DNA from: DATADD01 sp036258675
GTDB lineage: Bacteria > Actinomycetota > CADDZG01 > WHSQ01
DNA length: 5,092 nucleotides
Direction: 5' to 3'
NCBI GenBank assembly: GCA_036258675.1
Contig: DATADD010000207.1
Location: forward strand, 1-5,092
Shown: positions 1 through 4,676 of the stretch, one piece after another
How the letters are laid out: the number at the start of each line of letters is the position of its first letter
Position numbering within the stretch: the first letter of the stretch is position 1
Notes under the pieces: model-generated
Databases searched by the model: none
The model's input: only the letters and a program-made list of their open reading frames with translations
What the model was told of the DNA's origin: nothing
Position numbers and translations under genes: made by a program

Positions 1-1
1 G

Positions 2-289
2 TACGTCGTGACCGAGAACGTGACCCAGACCGTGCCGGTCGAGCGCGAGGAGGTCCGCATCGAGCGGGAGCCGATCACCGATGCCAACGTCGGCCGCGCC
101 ACCTCGGGTCCCGACATCTCCGACGAGGAGCACGAGGTCACACTGACCGAGGAGGAGGTCGTGACCGAGAAGCGGGCCGTGCCCAAGGAGCGCGTCCGCC
201 TCGCCAAGGACACCGTGACCGAGGAGGAGCAGGTCACCGAGCAGGTCCGCAAGGAGCGTATCGACACGGAGGGCGAAGTCAGGCCCTGA
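2..289 (+). CDS. DUF2382 (YsnF/AvaK-type) domain protein, 3' end only
   Basis: The reading frame is already open at the left edge, so the true start is upstream. A GTG at 8 is in frame but sits inside the domain and has no visible ribosome binding site. About 95 residues remain. They are extremely charged and built from repeated beta-strand-like units rich in V-x-V/E-R-E, such as VPVEREEVRIEREPI, VTLTEEEVVTEKRAVPKERV and TVTEEEQVTEQVRKERI. This is the signature of the DUF2382 domain (PF09557), and the run ending in RKERIDTEGE is its typical C-terminus. In actinobacteria the domain commonly follows a PRC-barrel domain, which would lie off the window, and such proteins are associated with general stress. 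Its biochemical role is not known. It ends 33 nt from the stop of the converging sigma-factor gene, and no convincing terminator hairpin is visible in between. Confidence 0.88.
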   Translation, partial: YVVTENVTQTVPVEREEVRIEREPITDANVGRATSGPDISDEEHEVTLTEEEVVTEKRAVPKERVRLAKDTVTEEEQVTEQVRKERIDTEGEVRP

Positions 290-322
290 GGGGTCGTGCG
301 TCGATCCGGGGGGAGGGCGGCG

Positions 323-1534
323 CTAGGGTCCCGGTGAGGGCGAGACCCGCACGCGCCCCTCCTCCACGTCGATGTGGAAGTGGTTCTCCCGCAGCAGGTC
401 GGCGCCCTCGGCGTCGCTGACCCCGAGATCGCGCGCGAAGCGGGGACGGTGGCGCGCCACGGTCCCCTCGAAGGAGACGAAGAGCCCCGCCTCGACGTCG
501 TCGGGCGACTCCCTGCTCCCCGTGAGCCGGACCCACACCCGGTCCCGCTCCGTCCGGCCGATCCAGAAGCCCTCGTTGGAGGGCACCGAGTGCACCGGAG
601 CGGCCTCCGCCACGACCTCCTGGCCCCTGTAGGAGCCGAGCCCCCGGCTGAGATCGTCGAGTGGGATTGGTGTGCCCGACGCGGTCGCCAGCACGGTCTC
701 CGGCGCGGGAGAGGGCGGCGCCTCGGCTCCCTGGCTCAGCGCGACCGCGACCGCGACGGCGGCGGCCCCGGTCGCGCCCAGGCTGGTGGCCCTGCCCGTG
801 GGGGTGCGGAGCCACTTCCACAGGCTCACGAGCGGGAGCGGCAGCCACGCGCCCAGGTCGCGACGGCGCCCGACGAGGGGGTCGCTGAGCGACGCGCAGA
901 AGGCGCACTCGATGAGGTGGCGTCCGGCGTCGAGGATCGCCTGGCGCCGGCGGTCACCTGATGAGAGGGCGGCCAGCACGGGACGGCACCTGTCCGTGGG
1001 AGGCTCCTCGCGCCGCATGGCGAGCAGGTACTCGACGCGCAGCTTGGCTCGCGCCCGGGAGAGACGTACGGCGGCGCCGCCGCGGCTCCACTCCATCTCC
1101 TCCGCGAGGGTCGCCGTGTCCACTTCCTCGAGCTCGAAGGCCACCACCGCGCGCCGCTCCTGGGTCCCGAGCCGGTCGAGGGCCGCGGCCACGGCCCGGC
1201 TCTCCTCCCGACGCAGCGTCTCCTCCTCGGGTTGCTCCGGGGTCCTGAGGTCGATGAGGCGTGGGGCGTGCCGTCGGCGCCGCTCCTCTGTGCGGGCGAG
1301 GGACGACACGAGGTTGCGCGCGGTCACGACCGCGTAGGGCAACAGCGCCCCGCCCTCGAGTCGGGTGCGCGCCTCCACGAGCCTCGTCAGGGTCTCCTGG
1401 ACGAGGTCGTCGACCGTGTCGGGATCGCGCACCCGGGCCCCGACGACGCGCCGTACGGCCCCTTCGATCTCGGCAAGGGTCCCGTCCCGGGTTGCTGCGG
1501 GCGCCGGCCTGTGAACGTTGAGGTCTTCGGTCAC
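323..1534 (-). CDS. ECF-like sigma factor fused to a zinc-finger anti-sigma-like segment, one TM helix and a C-terminal beta-rich domain
   Basis: The 403-residue protein is about twice the length of a normal ECF sigma factor (roughly 170-200). Residues 20-93 match sigma-70 region 2: the DPDTVDDLVQETLTRLVEA stretch (38-56) is region 2.1/2.2-like, and TARNLVSSLARTEERRRR (71-88) is region 2.3/2.4-like. Residues 109-174 match region 4, with a helix-turn-helix around 138-167 (TATLAEEMEWSRGGAAVRLS then RARAKLR). Residues 183-213 contain C183-x22-H206-x3-C210-x2-C213, the spacing of zf-HC2/ZAS zinc-binding anti-sigma domains. Residues 250-267 are a hydrophobic Ala/Val segment, likely a single membrane span, followed by a Pro-rich linker (271-279). 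Residues 281-403 look like a small beta-rich, possibly OB-like domain, predicted to be extracytoplasmic. The start is GTG at 1534, with AGAGAGG 8 nt upstream; the nearby ATG at 1541 is out of frame. From memory, some ECF groups with C-terminal ZAS/TM extensions are known in actinobacteria; assignment to one of them is inference. No separate anti-sigma gene is adjacent. Confidence 0.85.
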   Translation of the reverse strand: MTEDLNVHRPAPAATRDGTLAEIEGAVRRVVGARVRDPDTVDDLVQETLTRLVEARTRLEGGALLPYAVVTARNLVSSLARTEERRRRHAPRLIDLRTPEQPEEETLRREESRAVAAALDRLGTQERRAVVAFELEEVDTATLAEEMEWSRGGAAVRLSRARAKLRVEYLLAMRREEPPTDRCRPVLAALSSGDRRRQAILDAGRHLIECAFCASLSDPLVGRRRDLGAWLPLPLVSLWKWLRTPTGRATSLGATGAAAVAVAVALSQGAEAPPSPAPETVLATASGTPIPLDDLSRGLGSYRGQEVVAEAAPVHSVPSNEGFWIGRTERDRVWVRLTGSRESPDDVEAGLFVSFEGTVARHRPRFARDLGVSDAEGADLLRENHFHIDVEEGRVRVSPSPGP

Positions 1535-1542
1535 GGCTCATA

Positions 1543-1549
1543 CCTCTCT
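1543..1549 (-). promoter_or_regulatory. Ribosome binding site of the sigma-factor gene
   Basis: On the minus strand AGAGAGG lies 8 nt before the GTG at 1534. It supports this start over the out-of-frame ATG at 1541-1539. The match to the anti-Shine-Dalgarno sequence is moderate, not perfect. Confidence 0.5.
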
Positions 1550-1587
1550 GGGGGACCCACCAGTTTCCCACCGGGGAGTAGAGCCTT

Positions 1588-1608
1588 CTCGCGGAGCTCC
1601 TCTGCGAG
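1588..1608. promoter_or_regulatory. Dyad in the divergent intergenic region, possible operator
   Basis: CTCGC (1588-1592) and GCGAG (1604-1608) form an inverted repeat. The arms flank GGAGCTCC (1593-1600), itself a perfect 8-bp palindrome. The element lies about midway in the 142-nt gap between the divergent sigma and BlaI-like genes, where a regulator acting on both directions would be expected to bind. It does not resemble the TACA-nn-TGTA core known for staphylococcal BlaI/MecI operators. In DNA this GC-rich short palindromes also arise by chance. Confidence 0.25.
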
Positions 1609-1650
1609 CCCGAGCCTCCTGCGGCCTTGCGTCGTATCATCCTGGGGCTC

Positions 1651-1663
1651 GCATCGTTGATGC
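1651..1663. promoter_or_regulatory. Dyad GCATC-GTT-GATGC just upstream of the BlaI-like gene, possible operator
   Basis: This is a perfect 5-bp inverted repeat with a 3-nt spacer, ending 13 nt before the ATG at 1677. A TAnnnT-type hexamer, TATCAT (1635-1640), lies 10 nt upstream. If that is the -10 box (no good -35 is visible 16-18 nt further upstream), transcription would begin near 1647 and the dyad would sit right at the start site, a plausible position for autorepression by the BlaI-like protein. BlaI-family regulators usually control their own operon. The link to this particular site is inference. Confidence 0.3.
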
Positions 1664-1676
1664 CGGCGGGGAGGAC

Positions 1677-2087
1677 ATGTCACCCAAGAGACGACAGCCG
1701 TTCGCCGCGGTGCTCGGACCGCTGGAAGCGGAAGTCATGCAGGCGGTGTGGGACGGCGGCGACGTCACCGTGCGCGACGTCCAGGCAGCCCTGAGCCGCA
1801 CGCGCGCGGTCGCCTACACCACCGTGATGACCACGATGGGGCGGCTCGCCGACAAGGGTTTCCTGCGCCGGGTCGAGACCCAACCCGCGCACCGCTACTC
1901 CGCGCTCGTCGCCCGTGAGGAGTACGCCCGCACGGCGGTCAAGTCGGTGCTCGACTGGCTCGTTGGACAGTTCGGTGACCCCGCGGTGGCCCATTTCCTG
2001 GACAGCCCCGAGGCGGATTCGCAGCTCATCGCCTCGCTGCGCGAGGCCATCGCGCGGATCGAGGACGCGGCCCAGGATCGTGCCTGA
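1677..2087 (+). CDS. BlaI/MecI-family winged-helix transcriptional repressor
   Basis: This 136-residue protein has the normal length for the family (about 120-140). Residues 13-78 form the Penicillinase_R-type winged helix: LGPLEAEVMQAVW (13-25) is the hallmark first helix, VTVRDVQAALS (30-40) follows, AYTTVMTTMGRLADKGFLRR (46-65) is the recognition-helix region, and AHRYSALVAREEYA (71-84) is the wing and exit. Residues 85-136 are the helical dimerisation domain; the segment around AHFLDS (105-110) aligns by eye with the region where BlaI and MecI are cut by their partner protease. The start is ATG 1677 with GGGGAGGA (1668-1675) unusually close, 1-2 nt away. The reading frame is open upstream of this ATG, but the upstream residues lack family character and no in-frame start there has a better site. 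The gene overlaps the M56 protease gene by 8 nt, so the two are translationally coupled. The likely role is to repress its own operon, and perhaps other genes, until the partner protease inactivates it. Confidence 0.9.
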   Translation: MSPKRRQPFAAVLGPLEAEVMQAVWDGGDVTVRDVQAALSRTRAVAYTTVMTTMGRLADKGFLRRVETQPAHRYSALVAREEYARTAVKSVLDWLVGQFGDPAVAHFLDSPEADSQLIASLREAIARIEDAAQDRA

Positions 2088-3528
2088 CGCCGCCCCCACC
2101 ATCCTCGCCCTCCAGCCCGACTCCCCCTGGGTGGTCATCGTCGTCGTCTCGTTCGTGACCGTGCCGGTCGTGGCGCTGCTGCGCCGGTTCATCAAGCGGC
2201 CGGGCGGAGTGGCGAGCGGTCTCCTCCTTGCCCTCCCGCTCGTGCTTCCCCTCGTGGCGGGAGCGCTCTACGGGCACCCGGTCCTGCCCGAGGTCGCTGT
2301 GCTCCGGCCCGCGATCGCGGCGCTGCAAGGCTCGGGCCGGGGTCTGGGCCATCTCATGCTGCTGCGCGACCCCGGCTCGCGCGTCGTGATCCCCTACTCG
2401 GTCGCCGGCTCCACCGGGCCGTGGCTTCTCGTGCTCGGCGCATCGCTGAGCTCGGTCCTGCTTCTGCGCCGGCTGTGCGGATGGTTTGCGGTCCGTCGCC
2501 TATTGCGACGCTGCTCCACCCTCGAGGAGGTCGGCCGTCCCGAGGTGACCGACACCGTCGCGCGGCTCGGACTCGCCGCGGGCCTCCGCCGCGCTCCCGC
2601 CGTCGTCGTTCTGCCCCCCGGCGTGGAGGGCGCGTTCACGGTCGGGGGAGGCGGCGGCCGCATCCTTCTCTCGGAGAGACTGCTCGCCGAGCTCAAGCCG
2701 CGCGAGCTCGAGGCCGCCGTTGCTCACGAGGTCGCCCATCTCGCCGCGCGCGACACGCGGCTCCTCCTCTGCGCCGGGCTGCTGCGCGACGTGGTCGCCT
2801 GGAACCCCCTCGCCCACTTCGCCTACCGGCGGCTGCGCACCGATCGGGAGCTCGAGGCCGACCGGCGCGCGGCGGCGCTCACCGGCAGGCCGCTGGCGGT
2901 CGCGTCGAGCCTGCTGCGGATATGCGAGCTCATGGGCTCCACCCGGTCGGCGCTGCGCCCCGCGCTGCGGTTCGGCGTGCGAGGCAGGCGTCTCAGCCTC
3001 CGTGTAGCGAACCTCATCGCCCTCGCCGATGGCACCGCCACGACGAACACCGGTGTCATGCCCTACGCGGCCGCCGCCGCTCTCGCCGCGGTCCTCGCGC
3101 TCGGCGTGGGAGTGAGGATGTCGGGTCAGCAGGACGCGCTCGCCCTCGTGTGGGGCGCGCCGGACTCGGACGTCGCTCGGGTATGGACCCCGGAGAGGAA
3201 CCCGTGGGACATCAAGGCCCGGGCGCGGGCCTCACGGAGGCCCCGCGGCGAGCAGTCCTCGCGCGGGCGCTTCGACGCCCCCCTGCCGCCGCGCGGGGCG
3301 CTGGCCGCCCTCGAATCCGCGCCCGCCGTGTCCGAGCGCAACCTCGCCAGCTGGATGCAGGCGGTGTCGATGGTGGCGCGCCAGCGCGGGCTGCCCCCCA
3401 AGGGGCTCGGCCTCCAGACCGCCCAGGGGTGGAGGGCCCAGCCGCTCTTCATCGAGCCCCCGATCGGGTCCTTCGGCGTCTACAGGATGGAGCGACTAAC
3501 TCTGCCGGCGAGGGAGCGAGCGCCGTAG
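2080..3528 (+). CDS. M56-family (BlaR1/MecR1-like) integral membrane zinc metalloprotease with atypical C-terminal tail
   Basis: From GTG 2080 the protein has 482 residues. Membrane segments are visible at about 17-35, 44-64, 114-133 and 327-345. Between the third and fourth lies the gluzincin domain: HEVAH at 216-220 (zinc-binding HExxH), WNPLAHFAYRRL at 241-252, and ELEAD at 257-261 supplying the third zinc ligand (E257). This order is characteristic of M56 BlaR1/MecR1 proteases, whose catalytic domain faces the cytoplasm and cleaves or inactivates the partner BlaI-type repressor. After the last membrane span, residues 346-482 would be outside the cell. They show no SxxK or other penicillin-binding sensor motifs, so beta-lactam sensing is not supported. 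The frame is open further upstream, but that part is an out-of-frame reading of the repressor gene. GTG 2080 gives a sensible hydrophobic N-terminus and overlaps the repressor stop by 8 nt, with a short AGGA (2074-2077) before it. The signal sensed is unknown. Confidence 0.87.
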   Translation: MPDAAPTILALQPDSPWVVIVVVSFVTVPVVALLRRFIKRPGGVASGLLLALPLVLPLVAGALYGHPVLPEVAVLRPAIAALQGSGRGLGHLMLLRDPGSRVVIPYSVAGSTGPWLLVLGASLSSVLLLRRLCGWFAVRRLLRRCSTLEEVGRPEVTDTVARLGLAAGLRRAPAVVVLPPGVEGAFTVGGGGGRILLSERLLAELKPRELEAAVAHEVAHLAARDTRLLLCAGLLRDVVAWNPLAHFAYRRLRTDRELEADRRAAALTGRPLAVASSLLRICELMGSTRSALRPALRFGVRGRRLSLRVANLIALADGTATTNTGVMPYAAAAALAAVLALGVGVRMSGQQDALALVWGAPDSDVARVWTPERNPWDIKARARASRRPRGEQSSRGRFDAPLPPRGALAALESAPAVSERNLASWMQAVSMVARQRGLPPKGLGLQTAQGWRAQPLFIEPPIGSFGVYRMERLTLPARERAP

Positions 3529-3554
3529 TCGAGCGGGGAAGCGGGCTGTGCCGG

Positions 3555-3583
3555 GTGACTTGTTACGACGCCTGTAGTAGGCT
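3555..3583 (+). promoter_or_regulatory. Probable housekeeping-type promoter for the ABC importer operon
   Basis: GTGACT (3555-3560) is one mismatch from the actinobacterial TTGACt/a -35 box. It is separated by exactly 17 nt from TAGGCT (3578-3583), a TAnnnT -10 box. Transcription would start near 3590, leaving a leader of about 60 nt before the permease GTG at 3650. It is the best promoter-like pair in the 121-nt gap after the M56 gene, which argues that the transporter is a separate transcription unit. Confidence 0.5.
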
Positions 3584-3605
3584 CCCGGCCGCCGGAGGTC
3601 CCTGC

Positions 3606-3647
3606 ATGACCGGCCGCCACCCAGCCGGGGGGTGGGAGGAGGCGTAG
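3606..3647 (+). CDS. Possible 13-codon leader peptide upstream of the permease gene
   Basis: ATG 3606 is preceded at 6 nt by GGAGGT (3594-3599), a good ribosome binding site. It opens a short frame reading MTGRHPAGGWEEA, which stops at TAG 3645-3647, only 2 nt before the permease GTG at 3650. The permease ribosome binding site (3634-3642) lies inside this frame, so ribosomes translating the leader would pass through it and could be coupled to permease initiation. The frame is also open upstream, but only as a shadow of the M56 gene. No run of rare or identical regulatory codons is visible, so classical amino-acid attenuation is not indicated. A chance ORF in GC-rich sequence remains possible. 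Confidence 0.35.
   Translation: MTGRHPAGGWEEA
3617..3635 (+). promoter_or_regulatory. Small hairpin abutting the permease ribosome binding site
   Basis: CCACCC (3617-3622) can pair perfectly with GGGTGG (3630-3635) around a 7-nt loop. The 3' arm covers the first two bases of the permease Shine-Dalgarno sequence at 3634-3642. Such a stem could modulate ribosome access and would be unwound by ribosomes translating the leader frame at 3606-3647. Function is inferred; the pairing itself is visible. Confidence 0.3.
3634..3642 (+). promoter_or_regulatory. Ribosome binding site of the permease gene, decides the start
   Basis: GGGAGGAGG lies 7 nt before GTG 3650, an ideal spacing. It excludes the alternative in-frame GTG at 3632, which would place this site inside the coding region and has no site of its own at good spacing. 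Confidence 0.75.
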
Positions 3648-3649
3648 CA

Positions 3650-4600
3650 GTGGCACAGACCGCTACCGATCTATCGACCAGCTATCAGGTCGGCGGCCCG
3701 CCCGATGCCGAGTCCGGGGCCGTCGTCGCACGCTCCCCCCGCCAGCTCTTCTGGGCCCGGTTCAAGGAGGACAAGCTCGCGATCGCCGGGGGCGTCGCGA
3801 TCGTCATCATGATCGCGCTCGCACTCACCGCCGACCTGTGGGCCAACATCACCGGGCACCCCTTCGACCAGCTCTACAAGGACCGCCTCGACGTCTTCGG
3901 GATCCCCACGGGTCCCGACTCGGAGTTCTGGTTCGGGGCCGACGACCTCGGCCGGGACCTCTTCGTGCGCATGCTCTACGGGGCGCGCGTGTCGCTCAGG
4001 ATCGCATTCATCGCCACGGGTGTCGAGGTAGTGATCGGTGTCCTGGCGGGCCTGTTCAGCGGCTTCCGCGGCGGAGCCATCGACGTGATCCTGTCCCGCA
4101 TCATGGACCTCGTCCTGTCCATCCCGTTCCTTCTTCTCGGGATAGCCCTGGCGGTCGCGGTGGGTGCGAGCGAGGGGCTCGTCATCTTCATCATCGTCTT
4201 CTTCGGATGGCCCTATATCGCCCGCATCGTCCGGGGCCAGGTGCTGTCGCTGCGGGAGGCGCAGTTCGTCGAGGCGGCCCGATCGTTGGGCGCGTCGTCG
4301 GGTTGGATCATGTTCCGAGAGATCCTGCCCAACCTCGTCGCCCCGGTCCTCACGTACGCGACCCTGATCATCCCGGTCAACATCCTGGCGGAGGCCGCGC
4401 TCTCGTTCCTGGGGGTCGGCATCCAGGAGCCGACGCCTGCGTGGGGGACGATGCTGGACCGAGCGACTCAGTACGCGGCCAACGGGGAGGCGTGGTGGTA
4501 CATGGTGTTCCCCGGGGCCGCCCTGTTCATCACGGTGCTCGGCTTCAACCTTCTCGGCGACGGACTGCGCGACGCACTCGACCCCCGGACCGGCAGATGA
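3650..4600 (+). CDS. DppC/OppC-type ABC transporter permease (peptide/nickel importer family)
   Basis: The 316-residue length is typical for the second permease subunit of family-5 importers. Residues 29-64 match the OppC N-terminal region, including the first membrane span (about 43-64). GADDLGRDLFVRMLYGARVSL (96-116) is the diagnostic G-x-D-x-LGRD-x(3)-R-x(3)-GxRxSL motif of DppC/OppC proteins. The BPD_transp_1 core follows, with spans near 117-137, 150-171, 176-194, 228-250 and 286-304. The EAA loop (208-228: EAARSLGA, then I and LPN) is the contact site for the ATPase subunit. The C-terminus NLLGDGLRDALDPR (300-313) is canonical. The protein forms half of the membrane channel importing oligopeptides, nickel or related solutes; the substrate cannot be read from the sequence. 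It is followed after 76 nt by the binding-protein gene. No DppB-type partner precedes it, so the partner and ATPases are expected downstream. Confidence 0.93.
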   Translation: MAQTATDLSTSYQVGGPPDAESGAVVARSPRQLFWARFKEDKLAIAGGVAIVIMIALALTADLWANITGHPFDQLYKDRLDVFGIPTGPDSEFWFGADDLGRDLFVRMLYGARVSLRIAFIATGVEVVIGVLAGLFSGFRGGAIDVILSRIMDLVLSIPFLLLGIALAVAVGASEGLVIFIIVFFGWPYIARIVRGQVLSLREAQFVEAARSLGASSGWIMFREILPNLVAPVLTYATLIIPVNILAEAALSFLGVGIQEPTPAWGTMLDRATQYAANGEAWWYMVFPGAALFITVLGFNLLGDGLRDALDPRTGR

Positions 4601-4620
4601 CCCAAGGAGGTTCGCGCTAG
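4597..4620 (+). other. Seven-codon mini-ORF with an orphan strong Shine-Dalgarno sequence
   Basis: An ATG overlaps the permease stop in an ATGA arrangement (4597-4600) and encodes MTQGGSR before TAG (4618-4620). Inside it is AAGGAGGT (4604-4611), a full match to the anti-Shine-Dalgarno sequence. No ATG, GTG or TTG follows at a usable distance. It may be the relic of a lost gene junction, a reinitiation or pausing device, or chance. It is not proposed as a functional protein. Confidence 0.3.
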
Positions 4621-4662
4621 AGAACAGACATAGCTCGGCCAAGCGACGTGTCGGACAAGGAC

Positions 4663-4669
4663 AAGGAGG
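4663..4669 (+). promoter_or_regulatory. Ribosome binding site of the binding-protein gene, decides the TTG start
   Basis: AAGGAGG lies 7 nt before TTG 4677. No ATG or GTG in frame gives a complete signal peptide, so this site fixes the start. It forms part of a run of three hexamers, GGACAA, GGACAA and GGAGGA (4653-4670), a small purine-rich unstructured stretch suited to ribosome loading. Confidence 0.75.
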
Positions 4670-4676
4670 ACGGGAT

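Noticed and set aside
326..348. GGGTC/GACCC inverted repeat near the converging gene ends as a terminator
   Set aside because: Only a 5-bp stem with a 13-nt loop, inside the sigma coding region and without a T-run. Not convincing.
1540..1569. ECF-type promoter for the sigma gene on the minus strand (GGGAAAC at 1569-1563)
   Set aside because: The -35-like element resembles GGAAC boxes, but no CGTC-like -10 lies 16-17 nt further on. The implied transcription start would fall at the start codon, conflicting with the visible ribosome site.
954..1640. Alternative minus-strand frame over the sigma gene starting upstream of it
   Set aside because: Arg/Gly/Pro-rich shadow without motifs. The overlapping frame encodes unmistakable sigma regions 2 and 4.
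2080..3528. Naming the pair blaI-blaR1 as a beta-lactam resistance system
   Set aside because: No beta-lactamase or PBP gene is in the window and the protease has no penicillin-binding sensor domain. The family link is architectural only.
2421..3605. Long plus-strand open frame overlapping the M56 gene in another frame
   Set aside because: Its product is an Arg/Ala/Gly-rich string without motifs, and the M56 frame carries HExxH, ELEAD and membrane helices. Only its last 14 codons (3606-3647) have a ribosome site of their own; these are reported as a possible leader peptide.
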